From contig DATGIQ010000260.1 of assembly GCA_035295665.1 (NCBI GenBank), positions 1-40,897 of the forward strand: a stretch of 40,897 bases of DNA, given 5' to 3'. The stretch's first letter is position 1. Every line of letters begins with the position of its first letter. The notes below the pieces were generated by a model. That model had not been told where the DNA came from. It did not search any database and saw only the letters and a program-made list of their open reading frames with translations. Below, in pieces: positions 32,297 through 40,138 of the stretch. Source of the DNA: DATGIQ01 sp035295665 (lineage in GTDB: Bacteria > Planctomycetota > Planctomycetia > Gemmatales > Gemmataceae). Position numbers and translations under genes: made by a program.

Positions 32297-33315
32297 ATGG
32301 GCCAAATGTGGCCCAGGTGCCGAACTTCACGAGAACCACCGTGCGACCTCGAAGGTTCCATAACGGCGATCGAATTCGCGGCCAACGAAGCACTCCCTCG
32401 GGCCAACACCGGGCAGTTCTTCTCCGTGAAGTCCTTGCCGCCGGGGCCCCGCAGCCGGGGGAGACGGCCGTCGATTGCACGGTGGGGTGGGCTGGCCATG
32501 CGATCGAACTGCTGCGGGCTGTCGGTCCAGAGGGTCGGCTGATCGGCATTGATTTCGATGCGGATAATCTGCCGCGCGCTCGGGAAAGATTGGAAGCGGT
32601 GGGCTTCCCATTTCATCTGCACCACGGCAACTTCGCTGGGCTGCCGGCAATCCTGGCGGTCGATGGGCTGAGCGCGGTCGATCTCGTGCTGGCCGATCTC
32701 GGGATGTCGAGCATGCAGGTCGATGATCCGGAACGCGGCTTCTCCTACGCTCGGGACGGCCCGCTGGACATGCGCATGGACCGCTCTCGCGGCCGGCCGG
32801 CCGCCGAGGTGTTGGCGACGATCTCTGAGAAGGAATTAGCCCAAGCTCTGCACGACCTAGGCGACGAACCGCAGGCGGAAGCGATTGCCGCGGCCATCGT
32901 CGCGGCGCGGCGGCAGGGGCCGATCCTGCGAACCGGGGAGCTGGCTCGGGTCGTCATGGAGAGTGCATCCACCGGGAAGAAGGAAGCGATCTGGCGGCTC
33001 CATCCGACGGCGGGGCGCTGGAATCTGCACCCCGCGGCTCGGACGTTCCAAGCCTTACGGCTGCTGGTGAATCGAGAATTGGCCAATCTGGAGCAACTGT
33101 TGCGCGTGCTGCCGACGGTCCTGCGGCCGGGTGGCCGAGCGGCCATCATCAGCTTTCACAGTGGCGAAGACCGTCTGGTCAAGGCAGCGTTCCGCGATGG
33201 TCTGCGGGGCGGCATCTACAGCCGGGTTTCGCCGGAACCGATTCGAGCGGGTTGGGAAGAGTATTCGTCGAATCCACGCTCCCGGTCGGCGAAGCTGCGC
33301 TGGGCGAAGCGGTAA
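32293..33315 (+). CDS. rsmH: 16S rRNA (cytosine-1402 N4)-methyltransferase
   Basis: This 340-residue enzyme uses SAM to methylate C1402 of 16S rRNA in the decoding centre. Conserved blocks are HRAVLLREVLAAG, the SAM loop DCTVGWAGHAIELL (Gly-Trp-Ala-Gly where most homologues have Gly-Gly-Gly-Gly), LADLGMSSMQVDDPERGFSY, GPLDMRMD, HPAARTFQALRLLVNREL and the end ISFHSGEDRLVK plus SNPRSRSAKLR. The GTG start overlaps the helicase stop; the first 40 or so residues precede the usual family start and in-frame GTGs at 32308 and 32317 are alternatives. It is not in a division/cell-wall cluster as in most bacteria, since no ftsL, ftsI or mur gene follows. Confidence 0.96.
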   Translation: MNGPNVAQVPNFTRTTVRPRRFHNGDRIRGQRSTPSGQHRAVLLREVLAAGAPQPGETAVDCTVGWAGHAIELLRAVGPEGRLIGIDFDADNLPRARERLEAVGFPFHLHHGNFAGLPAILAVDGLSAVDLVLADLGMSSMQVDDPERGFSYARDGPLDMRMDRSRGRPAAEVLATISEKELAQALHDLGDEPQAEAIAAAIVAARRQGPILRTGELARVVMESASTGKKEAIWRLHPTAGRWNLHPAARTFQALRLLVNRELANLEQLLRVLPTVLRPGGRAAIISFHSGEDRLVKAAFRDGLRGGIYSRVSPEPIRAGWEEYSSNPRSRSAKLRWAKR

Positions 33316-33417
33316 GTCCGGTCGGTCGGTTGAGCGGTCGTTCGTGGAACCATCCGATTCTGCGAACCACCGCCAATCGGGTGTTTTTTGAGTGCCGGGT
33401 CCTGATCTCGGTCGCGC

Positions 33418-33445
33418 TTGATTTCTCGGCGCAAGAAGTTAAACT
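33418..33445 (+). promoter_or_regulatory. Candidate promoter of the SprT-like gene
   Basis: TTGATT (33418-33423) and TAAACT (33440-33445) are 16 bases apart, each matching the sigma-70 consensus at four of six positions, about 50 bases before the gene. It sits in a 178-base gap that otherwise holds nothing recognisable. Confidence 0.3.
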
Positions 33446-33493
33446 TGCCACATCGGTTCGGCTCATCCCGCTGCGCAGAGGAGAATGCCAACG

Positions 33494-34027
33494 ATGTCTT
33501 TCTCTTCCTGTGGTCCTCTCGTGACCGAGGCACCGATTGCTCGGACTGCCGAAATCCGCGCACAAGCCAACGAGATGTTGGCCATCTACGACCTCAACGA
33601 TTGGACCTTTGCCTTCAACCGGCGAAAGACGGCCATGGGGCTCTGCCTCTATGGGCCCAAGCGCATTGAGCTGTCCCTTCACTTCGCCCAGCGCAACGGC
33701 CCGGTTGCGGTGCGGGATACGCTGCTTCACGAAATCGCGCATGCCCTGGTTGGTCCTGGACACGGGCATGACAAGGTCTGGAAACAAAAGTGCGCAGAGA
33801 TCGGCGGTAAACCAGAACGGCTGAGCTTCGATGTCGAGATGCCGGCCGGACGTTGGCAAGCTCGCTGTGGCTGCTGCGGGATGCTGCACTCCAAACACCG
33901 TCGCCCCAAGCATCCCGTTGGCTGGTATTGCACGCACTGCGGCAAGGAACGTGGCCGGCTAACCTGGGGACTTGCTCGCCAGTTGCCGACCATTGGTGAG
34001 CAAGCCCTTGCCCGGATCACCGCCTAA
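33494..34027 (+). CDS. SprT-like zinc metalloprotease domain protein
   Basis: A 177-residue protein from ATG 33494, preferred to ATG 33485 because AGAGGAGA is directly abutting the latter and well spaced for the former. The zinc protease motif is HEIAHALVGPGHGHDKVWK with the HExxH at residues 79-83 and a further His in the GHDxxW segment. A C-terminal zinc ribbon has CGCC (125-128) and CTHCG (146-150). This is the arrangement of SprT/Spartan-like proteins, which in eukaryotes cut DNA-protein crosslinks; bacterial members are poorly studied. There is no signal peptide. It follows the helicase-rsmH pair after 178 bases with its own possible promoter. Confidence 0.9.
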   Translation: MSFSSCGPLVTEAPIARTAEIRAQANEMLAIYDLNDWTFAFNRRKTAMGLCLYGPKRIELSLHFAQRNGPVAVRDTLLHEIAHALVGPGHGHDKVWKQKCAEIGGKPERLSFDVEMPAGRWQARCGCCGMLHSKHRRPKHPVGWYCTHCGKERGRLTWGLARQLPTIGEQALARITA

Positions 34028-34351
34028 AGTACGGTTGAGATATACCTGCGACCAGCAGCGCTTCGCAAGTCCCATTTCGTTTCAACAAGTGTCCCCCCTC
34101 ATGATTTGGCAGCTTACGAGTCTGACCCGCCAGCGAAGGCCCTTCGTTAGCTCCTCAAGCCTGTAGATTGCCGAATCCTGTTCACTGGCTTTCGCTTGCC
34201 TCTGGCACAACAGTTGCTTGCACTCCCGAGTACGAAACATGTCGGTTTCGAGGCACCCGGGGTCAAGCCGCCCGCTTGGCTCTGGATTTTTACCTATCTT
34301 GGGTGTGATCCTCGTACGATCCAGAGTCGTAGCTACGGAAGGAGGAGCATC
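34028..34351. other. 324-base intergenic region
   Basis: It contains hairpin copy E (34113-34166) and the leader of the zinc-ribbon gene. Nothing else protein-like or structured was recognised; an in-frame upstream extension of the zinc-ribbon gene from 34196 lacks ribosome-binding support. Confidence 0.5.
34113..34166. repeat. Dispersed intergenic hairpin repeat, copy E
   Basis: A degenerate copy: left arm TACGAGTCTGACCCGCCAGCGAAGG, right arm CCTTCGTTAGCTCCTCAAGCCTGTA, with almost no loop. The left arm closely matches copies D and F. It lies 86 bases after the SprT-like gene. Confidence 0.55.
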
Positions 34352-34630
34352 ATGAGGGAGTGCTCGCATTGCCATAAGCTGCTGACGCCGAAGGAGCTTG
34401 CCAAGGAAGAATCAAGGGGAATGGAGTCGGAACGAAAAGCGCTGGGACTCGAGGGCGTGCGCTTCCTCTTTTATAACTGTTCGCAGTGTGGCTATGCGGA
34501 CATCTTCGTGGACGTTCATCCGCTCACGGGAGAGCCCGCCGAGCGATTCCGACAGCGGAGGCGCGAATTGGAAAACACCGTCCGTCAATTGCACGCCGAA
34601 CGGGTCGAGATCGTATTGACCGAACGGTAA
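34352..34630 (+). CDS. Small zinc-ribbon protein
   Basis: This protein has 92 residues, starting at an ATG preceded by GGAAGGAGGAG. The N-terminus has Cys-x2-Cys (CSHCHKLL, residues 4-11) and residues about 50-55 have a second Cys-x2-Cys-Gly-Tyr (CSQCGYADIF), so one zinc ribbon with a 40-residue insert is expected. The C-terminal third is a charged helix (ERFRQRRRELENTVRQLHAE). Its function is not known; small ribbon proteins of this type often bind nucleic acid or a partner enzyme. It ends only three bases from the convergent esterase gene, with no terminator-like hairpin between them. Confidence 0.75.
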   Translation: MRECSHCHKLLTPKELAKEESRGMESERKALGLEGVRFLFYNCSQCGYADIFVDVHPLTGEPAERFRQRRRELENTVRQLHAERVEIVLTER

Positions 34631-34633
34631 ACC

Positions 34634-36190
34634 TCACCGCGATGGCTTCGCCTGTTCGATGGCGGCGGCCATCTCTTCCAGGAGCTGCCGCTGGCTCAGC
34701 ACGCGCCAGCCATGATCGCCGCGCGGTCCGTAGCGGATGCTTCCCCCAAACGCCGGCTCCGCGCGCGCCAGGAAGTCGTCCAGCAGATGGACGGCGTTGT
34801 TGAGGAAATAGTCGTCCGCCTCGCCGACCCAGACCCGCAGCTTGCCGCGCAGCTTCGGACCGAGCGTCTTCCAGTTGCGCTGGAGCGTCAACCGCAAATC
34901 GTACGGCTTCCAGTGCTCCAGCACGCTGCGATCGATCTGACCCGTTTGGCCATCCCAGAGCGGCTTGGGTAGGCCATCGGGCCCGCGGGGTCCAAACACC
35001 GCATTCCATGAGCCCCAATCCCGGCCGCCCAGCTCCCAGCGGTCGCCGCGGCCCAGCACACGCTCAATCTGGACCTCGTGCCGCATGGTGAACCGTACGT
35101 CGCCATTGATCTCCCGAGCGCTGGGCCGTTCGAAGCCGCGGCGGTTGATGTACACATTTGTATCATCGTAGATGTTGATCAGCTCAAACGCACGGAAATC
35201 GACCGGATCGGGAGCGTGCGACCAGGCGCCATTGAAGAAGTCGGGGTAGAACACCTGGAGCGCCAGCGACACCCAGCCCCCGGTTGAGCCGCCGTCCAGC
35301 ACACGGGCATACGGCTGGCCGATGCCACGGTATCTCTGCTCGACGTAAGGGATCAGCTCCTGGGTCACCGCGTCGCCATACGGGCCATTGTTGGCCGAGT
35401 TGACCTGATAGGGGTCGCCAAACGGGCCGGCCCCATCGAGGTGGAGCAGGAGCATCCGGGGCGCGCCGTCGGCGAGCCAGGCTTTGCGGAACTCCGAGTT
35501 GGGCCGAAGGAACGACTGGGCCGCGGTGAACCGAGTCGCGAAGCCGCCGATGTGAACACGGAGCGGATACCGTTGGTCGTTGTTTTTTTCAAAATCACGC
35601 GGCAGGATGACGGCCGCGCGGAGGTGGATCGGCCGCCCATGAAACCGGCTCAACAGCTCCGATCTCAGCTTGATGAATTTCACATATTCCGTGTCCGCCG
35701 GCAACTCCTCGGGCGGAAGCTTGCGTGTCAAGTGGAGCGGAATGGTGCCCCCCACCGCGGGGTTCACGTTCACCTGAACCGAGTCACCGTAGAAGTTCCC
35801 CGGTGCATTCTCAAGCTTCAAATCACGGCTCACATCCAGGAGTGCTTGGGCATAGTAAACGCCGGGCGGCAGTTTCGCCAAGTGAGCAACGGGGAAAATC
35901 ATGGCCGACTGGTCCAGGCTGACCTTGGCCCCCGGCAATAATCCGTGTACGTCGCCGCCGAGGACGGTTGCAGCACCGGGGAATGTGCCGATGCGAAGGC
36001 GCGGCTCCGGCCGGTCGGAGCGGCCAAGGATGACCAGCAATCGGCCATCCGGGGGCAGGTCGACGAGATCCCTGGCCACGGTGATTTCGAAGCGCAGCGC
36101 CGTCGTGGCTGGCTCGGCTGCCTGGAAGCGGTCGATGGCCAACCCCAAGACCACGAATGCCACCACGAGAAGAAACCAGCGTCTTTGCAT
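34634..36190 (-). CDS. Secreted alpha/beta-hydrolase, putative esterase
   Basis: A 518-residue protein from ATG 36190, which begins a clear signal peptide (MQRRWFLLVVAFVVLGLAID, cleavage after Ala-Ala); the longer frame to 36319 has no such N-terminus. After a beta-rich N-terminal domain of about 190 residues comes an esterase-D-like hydrolase: AAVILPRDFEKNNDQRYPL, the nucleophile elbow GGSTGGWVS (near residue 300), an acidic residue in VWVGEADDYFL and the catalytic His in GPRGDHGW. These would hydrolyse an ester on the cell surface or in the periplasm, perhaps on polysaccharide. The substrate is unknown. It diverges from the DUF3303 gene. Confidence 0.85.
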   Translation of the reverse strand: MQRRWFLLVVAFVVLGLAIDRFQAAEPATTALRFEITVARDLVDLPPDGRLLVILGRSDRPEPRLRIGTFPGAATVLGGDVHGLLPGAKVSLDQSAMIFPVAHLAKLPPGVYYAQALLDVSRDLKLENAPGNFYGDSVQVNVNPAVGGTIPLHLTRKLPPEELPADTEYVKFIKLRSELLSRFHGRPIHLRAAVILPRDFEKNNDQRYPLRVHIGGFATRFTAAQSFLRPNSEFRKAWLADGAPRMLLLHLDGAGPFGDPYQVNSANNGPYGDAVTQELIPYVEQRYRGIGQPYARVLDGGSTGGWVSLALQVFYPDFFNGAWSHAPDPVDFRAFELINIYDDTNVYINRRGFERPSAREINGDVRFTMRHEVQIERVLGRGDRWELGGRDWGSWNAVFGPRGPDGLPKPLWDGQTGQIDRSVLEHWKPYDLRLTLQRNWKTLGPKLRGKLRVWVGEADDYFLNNAVHLLDDFLARAEPAFGGSIRYGPRGDHGWRVLSQRQLLEEMAAAIEQAKPSR

Positions 36191-36321
36191 GAGGCGGACT
36201 CCGGAGAGGACACAGCACTTCCTTTCATCGAAGACATAGGATATCAGACGGAGCCACGATCCCCGAGAGAGGAACCGTCCTGTTTTTTGCACCGACTCGG
36301 AACGCTGGCAAGGAGCCAATC

Positions 36322-36600
36322 ATGTTGTTCATGGTCATCGAGACGTTTCGTGCTGGTACTGCCTTGGAGGTTTACCGCCGTTTCCATGAGAAGGGACGGC
36401 TAATGCCGGAGGGTTTGCACTACCAGGCGAGCTGGGTGGAAGCAGATCTGGGGCGCTGTTTCCAGCTCATGGAATGCGCGGACGTCCGCTTGCTCCAGCA
36501 GTGGGTCGCACAGTGGCAGGATCTGATCGATTTTGAAATCGTCGCGGTGACCGCTTCAAAGGATGCCAGCGAGGCGCTCACGCCCCTGCTCGCAACGTGA
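36322..36600 (+). CDS. DUF3303 domain protein
   Basis: This 92-residue protein starts at an ATG with AAGGAG seven bases upstream. The sequence follows DUF3303 over its full length: a first strand MLFMVIETF, then YRRFHEKGRLMPEGLHY, SWVEADLGRCFQLMEC, and QWQDLIDFEIVAV. The family is thought to form a dimeric alpha-beta barrel-like fold and has no known activity. It is a single-domain cytoplasmic protein. A 363-base gap separates it from the GYD gene, another small ferredoxin-like-fold protein. Confidence 0.88.
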   Translation: MLFMVIETFRAGTALEVYRRFHEKGRLMPEGLHYQASWVEADLGRCFQLMECADVRLLQQWVAQWQDLIDFEIVAVTASKDASEALTPLLAT

Positions 36601-36963
36601 GGACCTTGCCCCGCACAAAAATCTTACACAATCTACTTCCCAACCTCGCAATTTCGAGTCTATAATTGTTCATGGATTCCTCTGCGGAAAGCGGGGGTTC
36701 TGTAGGCCATGGCGCGAACCTGCGTCTTGGCCTTTCATTTTGCGCTGTGCCTTCGCCCGGCTCCCTTCGAATGCGGTTCCCTCCGTGCTGGGTGGATTTC
36801 GATGGCTGTGTAGAATAGCCAAATAACCGTGCGTGAGGTCGCCGCTTACGAGCCCGACGCGCCCGCTCAGGATGTGGCGCTGCTTCGCTGGCGCGTCAGG
36901 CTTGTCTCTCCCACGGTCGTGTGTCGGAATTCCTGTCATGCCTCAGCAATGGAGGGATGAGCG
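36601..36963. other. 363-base gap with a possible promoter and hairpin copy F
   Basis: A perfect TATAAT lies at 36661-36666 in an AT-rich stretch, with a weak TTCCCA 18 bases upstream (36637-36642). About 170 GC-rich bases follow before hairpin copy F. No credible protein is encoded; a short non-coding transcript ending at the hairpin is possible. Confidence 0.35.
36845..36905. repeat. Dispersed intergenic hairpin repeat, copy F
   Basis: Outer arms TACGAGCCCGACGCGCC and GGCGCGTCAGGCTTGT match almost throughout; the inner part is less regular (CGCTCAGGATGTGGCGC then TGCTTCGCT). It lies between the DUF3303 and GYD genes, 58 bases before the latter. Confidence 0.7.
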
Positions 36964-37257
36964 ATGGCTACCTACGTGTCGCTTCTGAAGTTCACGGAGC
37001 GCGGGGTCAAGGAGATCAAGGACACTTGTAAGCGGGCTGCCGAATTGAGGTCCCACGCGAAAAAGCATGGGATCGAGATCAAGGAACAATTCTGGTGCCT
37101 GGGTCGGTATGATGGCATCCTCATTTTCGATGCCTCGGACGATGAGACGGCAACGGCAGCCATGCTCTCCTTGAGTTCTCGGCAATTTGTGACCACGCAA
37201 ACCTTGCGTGCCTTTTCCGAGGCGGAGATGAGCAAGATTGCGGGCAAAGTTACCTGA
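36964..37257 (+). CDS. GYD domain protein
   Basis: The protein has 97 residues and starts at an ATG with GGAGGGATGAG upstream. It matches the GYD family along its whole length: ATYVSLLKFTERGVKEIKDT, then the family-naming region FWCLGRYDGILIFDASDDET (here Gly-Arg-Tyr-Asp in place of Gly-x-Tyr-Asp) and FVTTQTLRAFSEAEM. GYD proteins are small, probably dimeric alpha/beta proteins without established function. It is cytoplasmic. It precedes the cardiolipin synthase gene by 67 bases on the same strand and may be cotranscribed with it. Confidence 0.9.
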   Translation: MATYVSLLKFTERGVKEIKDTCKRAAELRSHAKKHGIEIKEQFWCLGRYDGILIFDASDDETATAAMLSLSSRQFVTTQTLRAFSEAEMSKIAGKVT

Positions 37258-37324
37258 TCGCACCCAGGTCGCTTCCGAGCCCACGACATCGATCCAGCAC
37301 AAATCGCCGGGGAGGAGGTGCGTT

Positions 37325-38809
37325 GTGTGGGACATCCTCAGAAATTACTGGGTACATCTCACAACCTTGGGTGCACTCGTTGGCCCGATACTGTCCGGCA
37401 TTACCATCATCTATGTGCTGGTCACCAAGAAAAACTCGACCTCGGCCGTGGCTTGGTGTTTGCTCGTCATTTTTCTGCCGCTCCTGGGGCCGTTCCTGTT
37501 TCTCCTGTTCGGCTACCAGCACGTGAACCGGCCCCTGTCCCGCAAACGCAGGCACAAGCAACGCTTTCAGCGGAAACCGGCCGCGGCACCAGCCGAAGCG
37601 TTTCCCGGTACGGCACGCGCCGCTGGAGCCCCCAGCGATTTCGATCGCTCAACCGACGGAAAGGCGGACGTCCTGGCGCGTCTGGCGCGGCGTTTCGGAG
37701 CCCAGCCGGCCACCGGTGGCAATCAGATCGCTTTTTACGAAGCAGGAGAGTCGGCGTTCGCGGCCATGTTCGAAGCGATCCGCTCCGCCCGCCACCATAT
37801 CCACCTGGAGTATTTCATTTTTCAGCCCGACGCTACCGGCCGGCTGTTCCTGGACGCGCTGACACAGAAGGCACGTGAAGGGGTGCAAGTTCGGCTCCTC
37901 TACGATGCGATGGGCTCGCGCCGGCTGCACCGTTGGCGGCTCTGGCGGCTCGGGCGGGCCGGCGGGAAATACAGTGTCTTCCTCCCCCTGAATCCCCTGC
38001 GCCGGCGAATTCAGGTCAATATGCGCAACCATCGCAAGATCCTCGTCGTCGATGGCCGGGTCGCCTTCACGGGCGGCCTGAATATCGGCGATGAATACCT
38101 GGGCAAAGACCCCCGCTACGGATTCTGGCGCGACACCCACCTGCGCATGGAGGGGCCAGCGGTGGCGGAGCTACAAAGCGTTTTCGCAGAAGACTGGGAT
38201 TTCGCCGCCAACGAGACTCTGCAAGATCCCACCTATTTCCCGGCTCCATCCAGCGACGGTCCGTACACCGTGCAGGTCATCCAGTCGGGACCGGACCGCG
38301 AGCAGAAAGGGATCCGCGAGATGTACTTTGCGGCCATTCTGCACGCTCAGCAACGGGTGTGGATCGCAACGCCCTACTTCGTTCCCGATGCCGGCCTGCT
38401 CGATGCCTTGTGCCTGGCCGGAAGCCTGGGCGTGGACGTACGGCTCCTGTGCCAGTACCATCCGGACAAGTGGATCCCCTTCTTTGCCGGACGCTACTAC
38501 TGGGGGGACGTCCTGAATGCCGGCGTCAAAGTCTACCAGTACACCAAAGGAATGCTCCACTCCAAGGTGGTGCTGGTGGACGGCGAGTGGGCTTCGGTGG
38601 GCACTGCCAACCTGGATATGCGCAGCCTCTACCTGAATTTCGAGGTCAATTGCCTCATTTATTCCGCCCAAGCAGTAGCCGAGCTGGAAGCCGCGTTTCA
38701 GCGCGACCTGGCCGCAGCGATTCGCCTGGAACGCCACGTTTTCGCCCACCGTCCGTTCGCCGGCCAGCTCATCGACAATGCCTGCCGGCTATTGTCCCCG
38801 GTCCTCTAA
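37325..38809 (+). CDS. cls: Cardiolipin synthase (phospholipase D family)
   Basis: This 494-residue membrane enzyme joins phosphatidylglycerol molecules into cardiolipin. The GTG start is chosen because GGGAGGAGG lies six bases upstream; the frame extends into the GYD gene but only with a TTG. Two N-terminal transmembrane helices (about residues 10-32 and 40-62) form the PLDc_N region. A basic linker follows, then two HKD catalytic motifs: NHRKILVVDG (near 234) and LHSKVVLVDG (near 412), each followed by the conserved Gly-x2-Asn or Asn-Leu-Asp segment. Length and layout are those of bacterial Cls. Its stop is eight bases from the convergent dehydratase gene. Confidence 0.95.
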   Translation: MWDILRNYWVHLTTLGALVGPILSGITIIYVLVTKKNSTSAVAWCLLVIFLPLLGPFLFLLFGYQHVNRPLSRKRRHKQRFQRKPAAAPAEAFPGTARAAGAPSDFDRSTDGKADVLARLARRFGAQPATGGNQIAFYEAGESAFAAMFEAIRSARHHIHLEYFIFQPDATGRLFLDALTQKAREGVQVRLLYDAMGSRRLHRWRLWRLGRAGGKYSVFLPLNPLRRRIQVNMRNHRKILVVDGRVAFTGGLNIGDEYLGKDPRYGFWRDTHLRMEGPAVAELQSVFAEDWDFAANETLQDPTYFPAPSSDGPYTVQVIQSGPDREQKGIREMYFAAILHAQQRVWIATPYFVPDAGLLDALCLAGSLGVDVRLLCQYHPDKWIPFFAGRYYWGDVLNAGVKVYQYTKGMLHSKVVLVDGEWASVGTANLDMRSLYLNFEVNCLIYSAQAVAELEAAFQRDLAAAIRLERHVFAHRPFAGQLIDNACRLLSPVL

Positions 38810-38817
38810 CCGGCCGC

Positions 38818-40074
38818 TTACCAATCCACCACCGAGCCATCGTCCCGGTCGTAAGACTCCGGGTTCTTCCAGTCATGGTTGATCTTGTCGGCCAAGGCGT
38901 TTTCATCGAGCTCGATACCGAGGCCCGCGCCCGACGGCAAATCGAGATAGCCGTTGTGCAGGGCGAAGGGCTGCTTCAAATATCCTTGGCCCAGGCTGAC
39001 CTGTTCCTGGCATAGGAAATTCGGGATGGAAGCCGCCATCTGCACGCCGGCAGCCAGCGAGATCGGCCCCAGGGGGTTATGCGGGGCAATGGTGGCATAA
39101 TACGCCTCGGCCATGCCGGCGATGAGCCGAACCTCGGTGATCCCGCCAGCGTGGCACAGGTCGGGCTGAAGAATTGTGGCCGCCTTTTTTTCGAGCACTT
39201 CCCGGAAACCCCACTTCGTGAAGACGCGCTCCCCGGTGGCGATCGGCAAATGCGTACCGCGGGCGATTTCGGCCATGATATCGTGATTCTGAGCCTGGCA
39301 CGGCTCTTCGATGAACATCGGCTGGTAAGGCTCCAAGGCCTTGATCAACACCTTGGCAAGGGCGGGGCTGATGGCACCATGAAAATCGATGGCGAGATCG
39401 ACATCGTCGCCACCGGCCTTCCGCAGCTCGGCGAATTTCTCGGCAGCGTAGCGCACCTCGGCCGGCGTCTCCAAGTACCGCGAGGGACGATGCTTGGCCG
39501 GCCCGGTCTTGAATGCGGTGAAGCCCTGGGCGATCTGTTCCTTGAGGCGCTCCGGAGTGCGGGCATGGGCATAAACACGAACCCGTTGCCGGGTCGGACC
39601 GCCCAGGAGCTCGTAAACCGGGACCCCCAGCGCCTTCCCCTTGATGTCCCAGAGTGCCTGATCGATGCCGCTGAGCGCACTGGTTAAGATGGGCCCGCCG
39701 CGGTAAAACGCATGGCGATAGATGGCCTGCCAGTGATGCACGACTTGCCGCGGGTCCTTGCCGATCAGGTACGGCTCGATTTCCTTGACCGCCTCGGCGC
39801 AGGTTAACGCCCGGCCCTCCAGAATCGGCTCCCCCAGGCCAACAATACCGGCGTTGGTGTGTACCTTCAGGAACAGCCACCGCGGCTTGACCAGGAACGT
39901 TTCGAGCTTGGTGATTTTGAGTGGATCCTTGCGGGCAATCGGTGCGTCCTTGCCGGCGCGCTCTTCGGCAGCAGCTTCGCAATGTGAAAAGGCGGCCAAG
40001 CCGGCGGCCGCAAAGGCTCCTGCCAGCACAGATCGGCGGTCAATCGTTTGGGTTGCGTCGTGAGCGGTGGACAT
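38818..40074 (-). CDS. Tat-exported enolase-superfamily enzyme, galactonate dehydratase-like
   Basis: A 418-residue protein from ATG 40074 (GAGGAG eight bases upstream). The N-terminus has a twin-arginine leader (DRRSVLAGAFAAAGLAAF, residues 12-29). The enolase-superfamily barrel has Lys189, Asp230 with His232 in IDFHG, Glu256 in IEEP, Glu282 in ATGER, Asp305, His332 in APHNPLGPI and an acidic residue in CQEQ (about 356). The DFHG and PHNPLGP wording is that of D-galactonate dehydratases, which remove water from a sugar acid. Export is unusual for this chemistry and suggests periplasmic processing of sugar acids, or a planctomycete-specific role. It diverges from mogA over 64 bases. Confidence 0.9.
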   Translation of the reverse strand: MSTAHDATQTIDRRSVLAGAFAAAGLAAFSHCEAAAEERAGKDAPIARKDPLKITKLETFLVKPRWLFLKVHTNAGIVGLGEPILEGRALTCAEAVKEIEPYLIGKDPRQVVHHWQAIYRHAFYRGGPILTSALSGIDQALWDIKGKALGVPVYELLGGPTRQRVRVYAHARTPERLKEQIAQGFTAFKTGPAKHRPSRYLETPAEVRYAAEKFAELRKAGGDDVDLAIDFHGAISPALAKVLIKALEPYQPMFIEEPCQAQNHDIMAEIARGTHLPIATGERVFTKWGFREVLEKKAATILQPDLCHAGGITEVRLIAGMAEAYYATIAPHNPLGPISLAAGVQMAASIPNFLCQEQVSLGQGYLKQPFALHNGYLDLPSGAGLGIELDENALADKINHDWKNPESYDRDDGSVVDW

Positions 40075-40138
40075 GGGGGTCACTCCTCGGGAATTCGGGT
40101 ATGCACGCAGATCACGAGCCCCTAGGATAACCTTTACC

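Noticed and set aside
37238..37324. TTG start extending the cardiolipin synthase into the GYD gene
   Set aside because: GTG 37325 has a strong GGGAGGAGG and places the first membrane helix correctly.
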